Of a stretch of 64,000 nucleotides of DNA, positions 25,600-37,128 are shown piece by piece. Made by a program: the position numbers and the translations under genes. How positions within the stretch are numbered: the first letter of the stretch is position 1; each line of letters starts with the position of its first letter. The notes below the pieces were generated by a model that saw nothing but the letters and a program-made list of their open reading frames with translations, did not search any database and was not told where the DNA came from. The DNA is from Thermocrinis sp. (GTDB lineage Bacteria > Aquificota > Aquificia > Aquificales > Aquificaceae): NCBI GenBank assembly GCA_028276475.1, contig JAPYWH010000005.1, positions 1-64,000 on the forward strand. Direction: 5' to 3'.

Positions 25600-26039
25600 T
25601 ACGCCGCCTCCTCTTCTATTTTTCTCACGATTTCTTCGGCGATATCTTTTAGCCTCTCTTGAAGTTTTTGTTTTTCTTCTTCAAGCTTTCTTCTTATCTC
25701 CTCCAATGCCCTTTCTATTTCCTCTTGGGCTTCCTTTTCCACCTGTGCGAGCCTTTCCGCCTTGATCTTTTCCACTTCCCTCTTGGCGGAGTTTAATATC
25801 TCTTTGGAGGTCAAGCTTGCCTTTTCTAACTCTTCCCTTGCCAGTTCAAAAAACCTGCTGGCTTCCTCTTGGAGTTTCTTTGCGTCTTCGTAATTCTTTG
25901 CGGTAATGCTCTCCCTCTCCTCTATTACCGCACTGTAGGGCTTTACGAGGACCTGCCTTATTATGAACAGGAAGATCAGAAAAAGGAAGGCTTGGACAAA
26001 CAAAGTTATGTTCGGATAAAGGGCTTGCTGTATTTCCAT
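25599..26039 (-). CDS. atpF': ATP synthase Fo b' subunit
   Basis: A 146-residue second b-type subunit. One N-terminal membrane helix (LFVQAFLFLIFLFIIRQVLV) is followed by KPYSAVIEERE and a long charged coiled coil. Paired b and b' genes are known from photosynthetic bacteria and Aquificales, where they form a heterodimeric peripheral stalk. The ATG is preceded by an AGGAGGT ribosome site, and a TAAAAT near 26060 may be its promoter -10. Confidence 0.92.
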   Translation of the reverse strand: MEIQQALYPNITLFVQAFLFLIFLFIIRQVLVKPYSAVIEERESITAKNYEDAKKLQEEASRFFELAREELEKASLTSKEILNSAKREVEKIKAERLAQVEKEAQEEIERALEEIRRKLEEEKQKLQERLKDIAEEIVRKIEEEAA

Positions 26040-26061
26040 CTTAACCTCCTGGATAGGTATT

Positions 26062-26508
26062 TTAACATATACCTTCTTCTATCTCTTGTATGAGTTCCAG
26101 CCTTTTTTGATGCCTTCCGCCCTCAAATTCCTCACTGAGCCAAGCGGACACTATGGAAAGGGCTAACTCTTCCCCCAGAACTCGGTCTCCAAGGCAGAGC
26201 ACGTTGGCATTGTTGTGCCTTCTGCTCATGCGTGCCATGTATTCGTTCAGACACAGGGCTGCCCGAATGCCCTTAAACTTATTGGCGGTTATACACATTC
26301 CTATACCGCTTCCGCAGATAAGGATACCAAAGTCCGCCTCCTTTCTTTGAACCGCCCTTGCCACCTCCTTGGCAAAGATGGGATAGTGGGTGGATTCAGT
26401 GGAATTAGTTCCAAAATCTAAAACTTCGTAGCCCTTGGATAGTAAAAACTCTTTTATTTTTTCCTTTAGGCTAAAGCCCGCATGGTCTGAACCTATGGCG
26501 ATTTTCAT
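26062..26508 (-). CDS. rpiB: ribose-5-phosphate isomerase B
   Basis: A 148-residue RpiB/LacAB-type isomerase interconverting ribose 5-phosphate and ribulose 5-phosphate. Key parts are the start [12 protein letters not shown], the catalytic Cys in LICGSGIGM (about residue 66) and the phosphate-binding His in [14 protein letters not shown] (about residue 99). It overlaps the end of gatB by 4 nt, so the two are translationally coupled. Confidence 0.96.
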   Translation of the reverse strand: MKIAIGSDHAGFSLKEKIKEFLLSKGYEVLDFGTNSTESTHYPIFAKEVARAVQRKEADFGILICGSGIGMCITANKFKGIRAALCLNEYMARMSRRHNNANVLCLGDRVLGEELALSIVSAWLSEEFEGGRHQKRLELIQEIEEGIC

Positions 26509-27920
26509 TGAGAAAGCACCTCGCTAAGGATTTTATTTACCAGTTGAGGGTTTGCCTTTCCTTTTGTAGCCTTCATAACCTGTCCCACAAAAAAGCCCAT
26601 AAGTTTTGTCTCTCCCGATTTAAGTCTTTCATACTCCTTTGGATGGGCATTTAAAACCTCCTGCACGATAGCCACCAAAGAGTTCTCGTCGGTTATTTGC
26701 TTTAGACCTCTCTTTTCTACGATTACCTCTGGGTCCTCTCCGGTTTCAAACATTTGGGCAAGCACTTCTTTGGCAAGCTTGGAAGAGAGCACACCTTCCT
26801 TTATAAGTTTTATTAGTTTGGAGAGCTTTTCCGGGTTCACGGGCGACTCTTCAAGGCTCAGCCCACGGTCTCTTATTTGTCCCAAAAAGTCGTTCAAGAG
26901 CCAGTTGGATGTTAGCTTTGGGTCTTCAGGGTAAAAGCTGAGGGCATTTTCGAAGAAATCTCCAAGCTCTTTTAAGTCCGTTAGCACCTTTGCGTCGTAG
27001 GAAGAAAGGGCATAGTCCCTTATAAACCTTTCATACCTTTGTTTGGGAAGTTCAGGCATGGTTGCCCTGACCTCTTCTATCCGCTCCTCTTTTATTACCA
27101 AAGGTAGAAGGTCTGGGTCTGGGAAGTATCTGTAGTCCTCTGCCTCTTCTTTGGTTCTCATAGGATGGGTGAGCCCACTGGATGGGTCAAAGGTGCGGGT
27201 TTCCTGCACTATTTTTCCACCAGTGGAGAGAATTTTTGCCTGCCTTTCTATCTCGCTCTCTATTGCCTTTTGAACAAACTTAAAGGAATTGACGTTCTTT
27301 ATTTCTACTTTTGTGCCAAGCTGATCTGTGCCCTTAGGTCTTAGAGAAAGGTTTATGTCGCACCTTAGTTGTCCCTTCTCCATATCTGCCTTAGAGACGC
27401 CCGCATACCGGAGTATGTTCCTGAGGGTCTCCAAAAATTCCCTTGCAAGCTCTGGAGAGTCTATGTCTGGTTCGGTGACAATCTCTATAAGTGGCGTGCC
27501 AGCCCTGTTTAGGTCTATGTAAGTTTTGTTGCCTTCGTGAATGCTTTTGCCCGCATCCTCCTCTAAGTGTAGTCTCCTTATGCGAATTTTCTTACCGTTG
27601 ACCTCCATCCATCCATCTGTAGCCAAAGGCTGTTCATACTGGGATATTTGATATCCCTTTGGCAGGTCCGGATAAAAGTAGTTCTTTCGGGCAAAAACAG
27701 AAAAGGTATGCACCTTGCAGTTGAGGGCTAAAGCTGCCCTTATGGCGTACTCAACAGCCCTCTTATTGACCACGGGAAGACTACCGGGCAGACCGAGGCA
27801 TACAGGACACACAAGACTGTTGGGCTCTGCTCCAAACTCTACAGGGCACGTGCAGAACATTTTGGTTTGGGTGTCCAATTGCACGTGGATCTCAAGCCCT
27901 ATAACCGGTTCAAATTCCAT
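26505..27920 (-). CDS. gatB: aspartyl/glutamyl-tRNA amidotransferase subunit B
   Basis: A 471-residue GatB, the kinase/transamidation subunit that converts Glu-tRNA(Gln) or Asp-tRNA(Asn) to the amidated form. It starts with the family motif [19 protein letters not shown], has zinc-site Cys ([13 protein letters not shown]), and ends with the YqeY-like tail ([20 protein letters not shown]). GatA and GatC are not in the window. A TAAAAT ends 8 nt before the ATG and no ribosome site is seen. Confidence 0.97.
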   Translation of the reverse strand: MEFEPVIGLEIHVQLDTQTKMFCTCPVEFGAEPNSLVCPVCLGLPGSLPVVNKRAVEYAIRAALALNCKVHTFSVFARKNYFYPDLPKGYQISQYEQPLATDGWMEVNGKKIRIRRLHLEEDAGKSIHEGNKTYIDLNRAGTPLIEIVTEPDIDSPELAREFLETLRNILRYAGVSKADMEKGQLRCDINLSLRPKGTDQLGTKVEIKNVNSFKFVQKAIESEIERQAKILSTGGKIVQETRTFDPSSGLTHPMRTKEEAEDYRYFPDPDLLPLVIKEERIEEVRATMPELPKQRYERFIRDYALSSYDAKVLTDLKELGDFFENALSFYPEDPKLTSNWLLNDFLGQIRDRGLSLEESPVNPEKLSKLIKLIKEGVLSSKLAKEVLAQMFETGEDPEVIVEKRGLKQITDENSLVAIVQEVLNAHPKEYERLKSGETKLMGFFVGQVMKATKGKANPQLVNKILSEVLSQ

Positions 27921-27928
27921 GATTTTTT

Positions 27929-27934
27929 ATTTTA
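27929..27934 (-). promoter_or_regulatory. -10 box of gatB, leaderless type
   Basis: TAAAAT on the minus strand ends 8 nt before the gatB ATG with only A/T and a final C between, so transcription would start at about the start codon. Confidence 0.5.
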
Positions 27935-27986
27935 ACGAATAGCTCGGAAAGAGCCCTCGTATATGTTCAGTATAACTGGATAAGAC

Positions 27987-28583
27987 TCACTCTGTCTCCC
28001 TTTGCTTTTTACACTGCTCAAGCTCAAGCCTCAAGGAGAGCATCTCCCTCTCCTTTTCCAGAAGTAGCTTTTGGACTTCTATATCCTTCTGTGCCAGTTC
28101 AAGCTCCTTTTCCTTGAGCTTTCCTTCCAATTTGTGGATCTCTTTCTCCTTTTCCTTGAGCTCCTTCCTTAGCTCTTCCACCAAGGTCCTTTCTTTCTCA
28201 CGATCCTCCAAAGCCCTCTTTAGAAGTTCTATTTCCTTCTCCTTTACCGCCAGAAGGGTGTATAGGCTGGAAAGCTCATGAAAGAGCTCTTCCCTTTGTC
28301 TGTCCTTTTGCATAAGCATCTCCAAATAGGTGGCTATCAGGCTACCTTCAAAGCCTGCCTTTAGCTTTTCCAAGTTGGAAGAAAGATTAGCCTCTTGCTT
28401 GGCTCTTTCTTCCTCTTTCTGGGTCAAAAACTCATACTCCTCCCTGTTTAAAAGGACATACCATATGCCGTCCTCCCCTTTTTCGCCGGGAAGCACTCCC
28501 GCCCTTATGCGATTCTTGACGGTGTTCAAAGACACTCCTGTCAAATTTGCATACTCACTTGCCTTTATTTTGACAGTATTCAT
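27987..28583 (-). CDS. HTH protein with long coiled coil
   Basis: A 198-residue protein. Residues about 4-55 form a MerR/excisionase-like helix-turn-helix (KASEYANLTGVSLNTVKNRI) with a following wing (GIWYVLLNREEY). Residues about 60-195 are an almost uninterrupted coiled coil of Lys, Glu and Leu heptads, including a repetitive KELKEKEKEIHKLEGKLKEK stretch. No effector domain is seen. The plan suggests a DNA-binding scaffold or chromosome-organising protein rather than a classical regulator. Its promoter carries three spaced TGATA repeats that may be an autoregulatory site. Confidence 0.7.
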   Translation of the reverse strand: MNTVKIKASEYANLTGVSLNTVKNRIRAGVLPGEKGEDGIWYVLLNREEYEFLTQKEEERAKQEANLSSNLEKLKAGFEGSLIATYLEMLMQKDRQREELFHELSSLYTLLAVKEKEIELLKRALEDREKERTLVEELRKELKEKEKEIHKLEGKLKEKELELAQKDIEVQKLLLEKEREMLSLRLELEQCKKQRETE

Positions 28584-28604
28584 GATACCCTCCTTTTAAA
28601 GGTT

Positions 28605-28649
28605 TGATACTTGATATAAATGATAGCAAATTGTCGTCAGAAATGTCAA
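28605..28649 (-). promoter_or_regulatory. promoter and repeated TGATA operator of the HTH/coiled-coil gene
   Basis: On the minus strand TTGACA (28644-28649), an 18-nt spacer and TATCAT (28620-28625) form a good promoter. On the plus strand TGATA occurs at 28605, 28612 and 28621, overlapping the -10 box and the start site. A GGAGGG ribosome site precedes the ATG at 28583. Confidence 0.6.
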
Positions 28650-28735
28650 GGGATTGGATAGAAGAAGTGTTAACATAATTGCTATTATATTAACAACCTA
28701 CCCCTAGAAGGCTCCCACGCCATGTTCTTCAACTG

Positions 28736-29277
28736 CTAAAAACAGGCAACCAAGCTACCCACCAAGGGAAGCAAAAAGTTATCGTCAACCCTTTTGGAAA
28801 AAAGTTCCACCAGTGCGCCCGCAAGGGCTACCAAGAAAGCCTTTGGACCAAGGAAGGGGAAAAGAACCAAGCTTGTGCTAACAAAGAAAGCCAAAGCACC
28901 CTCTAGGCTTTTGTTTCCTATCTTTGTCTTTCCGAAGTGATAGCCCACTATACCCGCAAAGCCGTCTCCCACTGCGGTAATTAACACGCCCACCGCACTG
29001 CACTCTTTTGGGAAGAAAAGAAAGCTTAAAAATACGCCCAAGTTTAGCCAGAGGGCTTGAATGGATGGCTTTTCGCGGTTGTTCTCCCTCTCAAAGTAAT
29101 AAACTAGATCGTATATGGGCTTTAGCCGGTCTTTGCCTAACTTAAAAACTAGCGAAAGATTTAAAAGGATCACCAAAAGACATAACAGTAAAAGTAAAGG
29201 CTTTGGAAGTAAAAAAAGCGGCAAAAGCCACAGGAGGATGGAAAATACATGAAATAGCTTTCTTCTTAGTTCTACGT

Positions 29278-29287
<10 letters not shown>
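28736..29287 (-). CDS. Dgk1/Sec59-like CTP-dependent lipid kinase family protein
   Basis: A 183-residue membrane protein with about six helices. The start RRKLFHV and the motif [20 protein letters not shown] (about residue 105) followed by [10 protein letters not shown] match the dolichol kinase/phytol kinase/CTP-dependent diacylglycerol kinase family. The late [16 protein letters not shown] segment also fits. The lipid substrate is unknown. Its start overlaps the guaA stop by 10 nt. Confidence 0.82.
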
Positions 29288-32085
<2,798 letters not shown>

Positions 32086-32132
32086 CTTACTGACAGCAAT
32101 CCCTACTTCCCCTTCTTTTAAACCAAACATTC

Positions 32133-32711
32133 CTATGCACCCTGAACCTCCACTTCGTTTGGTGCTGTAAAGAATGCTACCGCAAGCAGTATATAACCCA
32201 CAAGCATTAGCAAACCACCTAACCCAAACAAGATTATTGCAATCGCACCTATAAACATCAAAAGCCCAGCAATCTTAAAAAGATTTTGATTTGTCGCTTG
32301 GGCAAGAATTTCATATGCTTCTTTATAGAAGAAAAAACTAACCACAAGAGTGGCATATGCAACTAAAATAGCAAAGGCAACCCCTAAGCCTAATCCTAAA
32401 ATGGCACCCGTTTCGTTTTTCGGAGAAACGAATAATGGTATTAACGCCATTAGCCCAAAGGCAAAAGCTATTACCGTACCAACTATGTTTAAAATGAAAG
32501 CTATCAAAACCTTTTGAAAAATACTTGGCCTTCTTAGCATATTGCTTAGCTGGTACATGCTGATAAGCCATAGAACAAACCCCACGATGCTTAAAAGAAT
32601 CCCTATTCTCGGTATCCAACTTAACAGGATTAAAATATAACCAATGCCACCGAGCATTTTCTGGGTGGATATATTCACCCTCTGAGTGGGCAAGTTACCT
32701 TGTTCCATCAT
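32133..32711 (-). CDS. DUF996 family membrane protein
   Basis: A 192-residue protein with five or six hydrophobic helices, matching the DUF996 family found mainly in archaea and thermophilic bacteria, starting STQKMLGGIGYILILLSWIP. The function is unknown. It stands alone between ahcY (convergent) and feoB. Codon use is more AT-rich than flanking genes, so recent transfer is possible. It has a good leadered promoter and a GGGAG ribosome site. Confidence 0.75.
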   Translation of the reverse strand: MMEQGNLPTQRVNISTQKMLGGIGYILILLSWIPRIGILLSIVGFVLWLISMYQLSNMLRRPSIFQKVLIAFILNIVGTVIAFAFGLMALIPLFVSPKNETGAILGLGLGVAFAILVAYATLVVSFFFYKEAYEILAQATNQNLFKIAGLLMFIGAIAIILFGLGGLLMLVGYILLAVAFFTAPNEVEVQGA

Positions 32712-32742
32712 GACACACTCCCTTTTTTTGATTTCTTTAGAT

Positions 32743-32771
32743 AGTATAATTCAAAAAGGGAAACCTTTCAA
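32743..32771 (-). promoter_or_regulatory. promoter of the DUF996 gene
   Basis: TTGAAA (32766-32771) and TATACT (32743-32748) are 17 nt apart on the minus strand. The leader would be about 25 nt and contains GGGAG before the ATG. Confidence 0.6.
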
Positions 32772-32795
32772 ATATCCTCCACCTATACCTATACT

Positions 32796-34796
32796 CTAAC
32801 CTACTAAAAGGTTCATTAATTTATAAACGATAACTCCCGATACCCATGCCACAACAAAGCTGTATGCTAAGAACAACAGGGCAAACTTTGTGCCTCCCTC
32901 CTTTTGCAAAACTGCCACCGTGCCTAAGCAAGAGGTGTATAAGAGTATAAAGACCATAAAGGCAAGGGCTTGGGCTGGGTTCATGGAGTTTTTAATGGCA
33001 GACTTTAGTTGGGAATGTTCCTCCTTCACCTCAAGGGCTTTTGGCATTGGGTTTAAAAGGTTAAGAACCGATTCTTTAAGGGCATTGGCAAATGCCACTC
33101 CTTGCTCCTGCAGTGCCTTTCTGGGCTCAAACTCTTCCTTCTTGCCTTCCTCCACCGAGTAGATAACTGCCATAGAGCTAAGAACGATCTCCCTGGCAAG
33201 AAAGGCGGGGATAAGGGATGTTGTGATTTGCCAATCTTCAAGTCCCATTGGTTTGAATATGGGCACCAACGCCCTGCCCACATAACCTGCAAAGCTGTCC
33301 TTTGGATTGGAAACGCCCGGGGGTAAATTTAGCATAGCCCAAAGGATCACAGAAACCGCAAATATTAGGGTTCCAGCCCTGTATATGAAATGTTTCACAT
33401 GTGCCCAGGTGATCCTAAGCACCAGCTTTAGGGCGGGTAAACGGTAGGGTGGAAGTTCCAAGATCATATGGTGCAAAGAGCCTCTATAAACCAACTTTTG
33501 AAGGAAAAAGGAGGTTAAAAAGGCAACCGAAACACCAAAAAGATAGAGCAGGAAAATCACAAGGGCGGGATTTGGAAAAAAGAGCACCGCAAAGAAGGAA
33601 AAAACCACAAGCCTTGCGGGACAGCTCATAAAGGGGACCATTGCCAGAACCAAGAGTTTGTCCCTTTTTGTTTCCATGACCCTTGACGCCATTATGGCAG
33701 GCACATTACAACCAAAGCCCAAAAGGAGGGGAATAAAACCGGTGCCATGCAGTCCAAACCTATGCATCAAACCATCCATCAAAAAGGCAACCCTTGGCAG
33801 ATATCCAGAAAACTCAAGCAGGGAAAGGATAAAAAGAATGCTTGCGATCAGGGGCAAAAAGGTAAGCACAAAGCCCACACCACCTACAACCGCCTCGGAT
33901 AAAAACCTTGAAAACAAAGACTCGCCCAAAAGATAAACTATTAAAGGAGAGATAAAGTTATTCATAAAACCATCTAGCCACTCCATCCAAGGGGCAGAAA
34001 AGTCAAAGGCTATTTTGAACATAAAAAACATCAAAAATAAAAAGAAAAACAGACCAAAAACTGGATGCAAAAGCAATTTATCTAAACTGTCCGTCAGCTC
34101 AAAGGCACCCTGATTGACCTTTTTTACCACCTTGTAGAACAAGCCATGGGCAAAGGCAAATCTCTCATCTTTCAAAAGTTTATCAAAATCTTCTCCGTAA
34201 AGCTCTTGGGATTTTCTGATCTTTTCAAACTTGGTATTTCCCTCCACCTTGGAAAGGTACTCTTCTAAGGTTTGGGAGTATTTCAAAGGAAAGGGCTTTA
34301 TCTTTTGCTCGTAAGTTTGGATTATTGCTTCCAAAAGCTCTCTTTTTCCCTCTCCAGTCCTGCCGTTAGTTTGGACTACCTTTATTCCCAAAAGTTCAGA
34401 AAGTTTTTCTTTATCTACCTCTATGCCGAGCCTTCGGGCTTCGTCCAACATGTTTAAAGCGATCACTGTAGGAATTTCCATCTCCAATAACTCCGCAGTC
34501 AGGAGGAGGTCCCTTTCCATGTTGGGAGTTTCCAACACATTTACCACCACATCGGGCTTTTGGCTCAAAAGGTAGTCCCTTGCCACCTGCTCCGCCTCGG
34601 AAAAGGGCTCAAGGCTGTAAATGCCGGGCAAATCCACCAAGTAAATTTCATAACCCTTATAAAAGGCTTTGCCTTCCTTTTTTTCTACGGTGGTGCCCGC
34701 CCAGTTTCCAACCCGCAGGGTTGTTCCAGCAATGTGATTGAGAAGGCTCGTTTTACCTACATTAGGATTTCCCACAAGGGCTACGTTGATCTTCAT
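32796..34796 (-). CDS. feoB: ferrous iron transporter FeoB
   Basis: A 666-residue inner-membrane Fe2+ transporter. The N-terminal G domain has G1 VGNPNVGKTS (residues about 8-17), G2 AGTTVEKKEG, G3 DLPGIYSL and G4 NMLDEA. The membrane part carries the Gate motifs (LLGFGCNVPAIMASR with its Cys, and the C-terminal YTSCLGTVAVLQKE). It follows feoA with a 4-nt overlap. Iron uptake under anoxic hot conditions as Fe2+ fits the habitat. Confidence 0.96.
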   Translation of the reverse strand: MKINVALVGNPNVGKTSLLNHIAGTTLRVGNWAGTTVEKKEGKAFYKGYEIYLVDLPGIYSLEPFSEAEQVARDYLLSQKPDVVVNVLETPNMERDLLLTAELLEMEIPTVIALNMLDEARRLGIEVDKEKLSELLGIKVVQTNGRTGEGKRELLEAIIQTYEQKIKPFPLKYSQTLEEYLSKVEGNTKFEKIRKSQELYGEDFDKLLKDERFAFAHGLFYKVVKKVNQGAFELTDSLDKLLLHPVFGLFFFLFLMFFMFKIAFDFSAPWMEWLDGFMNNFISPLIVYLLGESLFSRFLSEAVVGGVGFVLTFLPLIASILFILSLLEFSGYLPRVAFLMDGLMHRFGLHGTGFIPLLLGFGCNVPAIMASRVMETKRDKLLVLAMVPFMSCPARLVVFSFFAVLFFPNPALVIFLLYLFGVSVAFLTSFFLQKLVYRGSLHHMILELPPYRLPALKLVLRITWAHVKHFIYRAGTLIFAVSVILWAMLNLPPGVSNPKDSFAGYVGRALVPIFKPMGLEDWQITTSLIPAFLAREIVLSSMAVIYSVEEGKKEEFEPRKALQEQGVAFANALKESVLNLLNPMPKALEVKEEHSQLKSAIKNSMNPAQALAFMVFILLYTSCLGTVAVLQKEGGTKFALLFLAYSFVVAWVSGVIVYKLMNLLVG

Positions 34797-35002
34797 TGAA
34801 CCTTTATCTTTTGTGCCAAGCCCTTGCTGATGGCTATCTTAGAATGGTCTACTTTGACCACTATGCTTCTACCCAACTTTTGCACCACTTCCAACACCTT
34901 ACCCTTTCTTATGCCCATAGCCTGAAGCTTTCTTAGGCTATCCTCCTTTCCTTCAATGTCCAAAACCTTAACCTTCTTGCCCACCTCTACCTTTTCCAGC
35001 AC
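34793..35002 (-). CDS. feoA: FeoA-type accessory protein
   Basis: A 69-residue SH3-like FeoA domain protein (KVKVLDIEGKEDSLRKLQAM, then GIRKGKVLEVVQKLG) needed for full FeoB activity. Start is GTG at 35002, preceded by an AGGAGGTG ribosome site. It forms the feoA-feoB operon with a 4-nt overlap. Confidence 0.9.
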   Translation of the reverse strand: MLEKVEVGKKVKVLDIEGKEDSLRKLQAMGIRKGKVLEVVQKLGRSIVVKVDHSKIAISKGLAQKIKVQ

Positions 35003-35021
35003 GATTTCACCTCCTGAGAGT

Positions 35022-35058
35022 ATTAATATTAATATACAATCTCAAAAATTTTCGTCAA
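35022..35058 (-). promoter_or_regulatory. feoAB promoter with AT-rich palindrome
   Basis: On the minus strand TTGACG (35053-35058), a 16-nt spacer and TATATT (35031-35036) form a promoter. The perfect palindrome ATTAATATTAAT (35022-35033) overlaps the -10 and start site, where an iron repressor such as Fur or a DtxR-type protein would be expected to bind. It is not a good match to the classical Fur box. Confidence 0.5.
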
Positions 35059-35154
35059 CGGTTATTGAGGCTGTTCTGAAAATAGAAACCCATTTTGTAG
35101 CTTGACAAGTTCCAAGGGTAGCCCTCCTCTTCCCTGTTCTCGGATTAGCTCCCT

Positions 35155-36081
35155 TTAGAGGTTGGAGGGACGTTCCAACGAGGGATTTTTGAAAGCAGTC
35201 TCGGCTTTACGAACTATGGGAACAAAAGCCTTCGTGGATAAAAGCACCCTGTCTCCTGGCTTGAACTCTTCCTCCTGATCCCTTGGCACCACCACCTGAA
35301 CTACCTCAGACCCAACCGCCACACTGAGAATACAAGCATATTCTGCAATTTCTTTTTCAAGAACTATGCCGTTCAAAGAAAACTTAGGAGATTCTCTCCT
35401 TGAGAAGAGCACATCCTTTGGCTTTCCTACCGACTTTATCTTTCCTTCGGAGAGCAAAAGCACCCTGCTTGCCAAGCTCAGGACATCCTCCCTGTTGTGG
35501 GACACCATAATTGTGGGTATGTTAAAGCTCCTTTGGAACTTCTTTATTTCTTCTCTGAGGGTTATGGCGGTCTCTGGGTCAAGGGCGGAGAGGGGCTCAT
35601 CCAACAGCAAAAGCTTCGGTTCTTTTGCCAAAGCCCTAAGCAAGGCTACCCTCTGTTTTTGTCCTCCTGAGAGAACGCTTGGCTTTTTGTCCTTTAGCTG
35701 TTCTAAGCCTGCTAACTTCAAAAGTTCCATAACCCTCTGTGGGTCCTTCTTCTTCATTCCAAAGGCTATGTTTTCAAAAAGGCTCATGTTTGGGAATAGG
35801 GCATAATCCTGAAAGACAAAGCCCACATCCCTCTTCTGTGGTGGTAAGTTTATTCCTCTTTTTGAGTCATACCAGACCTCACCCTTTACCTCCATGGAAC
35901 CTTCCTCTGGCTTTTCTAAACCTGCCAGCATTCTCAAAAGGGTCGTCTTTCCACTGCCAGATTGTCCAAGGACCACAATAAACTCGTCTTCTTCCATTTC
36001 AAACTCCAGCTCTAAAAGGAAGTCCCCCTGAGCGCCGTAAAGCTTCTTTTTTAAGCGGAACCTTATCATAGAAGGCTCCAC
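35155..36081 (-). CDS. modC: molybdate/tungstate ABC transporter ATP-binding protein
   Basis: A 308-residue ABC ATPase: Walker A GQSGSGKTT (about residue 39), Q-loop VFQDYALFPN, signature LSGGQKQRVALLRA, Walker B LLLLDEPLSALD, and H-loop VSHNRED. Residues about 230-300 resemble a TOBE substrate-sensing domain as in ModC. It overlaps modB by 16 nt. ATG at 36069 (MIRFRL) is an alternative start. The operon context (modB, TOBE protein, modA remnant) supports molybdate or tungstate. Confidence 0.92.
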   Translation of the reverse strand: MEPSMIRFRLKKKLYGAQGDFLLELEFEMEEDEFIVVLGQSGSGKTTLLRMLAGLEKPEEGSMEVKGEVWYDSKRGINLPPQKRDVGFVFQDYALFPNMSLFENIAFGMKKKDPQRVMELLKLAGLEQLKDKKPSVLSGGQKQRVALLRALAKEPKLLLLDEPLSALDPETAITLREEIKKFQRSFNIPTIMVSHNREDVLSLASRVLLLSEGKIKSVGKPKDVLFSRRESPKFSLNGIVLEKEIAEYACILSVAVGSEVVQVVVPRDQEEEFKPGDRVLLSTKAFVPIVRKAETAFKNPSLERPSNL

Positions 36082-36737
36082 CTTCTGTTTAGCACATACA
36101 ACGCGGTAAGGGAGAATACAGAAAAAAGTAAGAGTACAAGGGAATAAACATGGGCGGTGGTGTAATCAAGGGCTTCCACCGCAGAGTATATGGCTATGGA
36201 GACCACCCTTGTTTCCCCCTCAATGTTTCCGCCTACCATCAAAACCACACCAAACTCCCCCAAAGTGTGGGCAAAGGAGAGAACTACACCCGTAAGCACG
36301 GAAGCCTTCATGTTGGGAAGGATCACCTTAATAAGTGTCTCCCACTTGGATTTTCCCAAAGTATAGCTGGCTTCTATGAGATTTTTGGGCACAGACCTAA
36401 AGCCTGCAGTGAGAGGATGAACCATCATAGGCAAGCTGTAGATCACAGAGGCGATCAAAATACCCTCAAAATGAAAAACCAGTTGCTTTCCAAAAAGCCT
36501 ATACCAAAGGGCACCAATAAAACCCTCTTTGTTCAAAGCCAAAAGTAGATAAAAGCCCAAAACGGTTGGAGGAAGAACCAAGGGCAGGGATACTAAAGCC
36601 TCCACCAAAGAGGTGTATCTACTTCTGCTGTACGCTAAAAAGTAAGCCAATGGAATACCCAAAAAGAGCAGTATAAGGGTAGTCCAAAAGGAGAGCTCCA
36701 AGGTAAGCCAAAAGGGTGTAAGGTCCAAGCTATTCAT
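36066..36737 (-). CDS. modB: molybdate/tungstate ABC transporter permease
   Basis: A 223-residue permease with about five to six helices. The EAA-type motif is visible as EASYTLGKSKWETLIKVILP near residue 145, and LPLVLPPTVLGFYLL is typical of ModB. Start at 36737 (NSLDLTPFWLTLELSFWTT) fits the usual ModB length of about 225; a longer frame to 36806 overlaps the TOBE gene and contains no conserved sequence. It overlaps the TOBE gene by 8 nt and modC by 16 nt. Confidence 0.9.
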   Translation of the reverse strand: MNSLDLTPFWLTLELSFWTTLILLFLGIPLAYFLAYSRSRYTSLVEALVSLPLVLPPTVLGFYLLLALNKEGFIGALWYRLFGKQLVFHFEGILIASVIYSLPMMVHPLTAGFRSVPKNLIEASYTLGKSKWETLIKVILPNMKASVLTGVVLSFAHTLGEFGVVLMVGGNIEGETRVVSIAIYSAVEALDYTTAHVYSLVLLLFSVFSLTALYVLNRRWSLL

Positions 36738-37128
36738 CCTGTGCCTCCAAAACCACATGCATGGGTGAGAGGAGCATATAAACCTCTGTTCCTTTAGAGA
36801 GCCCAAGGGTATCTACTTGCCTGCTTGTGAGCATAACCCTTATTTCCTGCCCTTTGCAATCTACCACCAACATGGAGAGCACACGACCTTTTTCTAAGGA
36901 CTTTATCGTTCCCTCAAAAAGGTTTATCTGGGAGACCTTCTCCCTCAGAAGCAAAACCTCCGTCTCTTTGAAGATACATTTTACCCGTTTGTTTTCCTTC
37001 ACAAACTCTGCCTCCCCAGGACTTTCCAGCACCACCGCGTAGACGCTTCCCAAGGGAGTTTTAACCTCCACCTCAGATACACCGTTGGTGGAATTTACAG
37101 AGATCACAGTGCCTTTTATGGTGTTCAT
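36730..37128 (-). CDS. TOBE/Mop-domain molybdate-binding protein
   Basis: A 132-residue protein with two tandem TOBE (Mop) domains: residues about 1-66 (NTIKGTVISVNSTNGVSEV) and about 68-132 (NLFEGTIKSLEKGRVLSMLV). Such proteins bind molybdate or tungstate as storage proteins or as sensors. It overlaps the modA remnant by 4 nt and modB by 8 nt, an unusual place for it inside a transporter operon. Confidence 0.8.
   Translation of the reverse strand: MNTIKGTVISVNSTNGVSEVEVKTPLGSVYAVVLESPGEAEFVKENKRVKCIFKETEVLLLREKVSQINLFEGTIKSLEKGRVLSMLVVDCKGQEIRVMLTSRQVDTLGLSKGTEVYMLLSPMHVVLEAQDE

Noticed and set aside
32796-34796. Frameshift in feoB
   Set aside because: The frame is continuous for 666 codons with all G motifs and membrane motifs in order.
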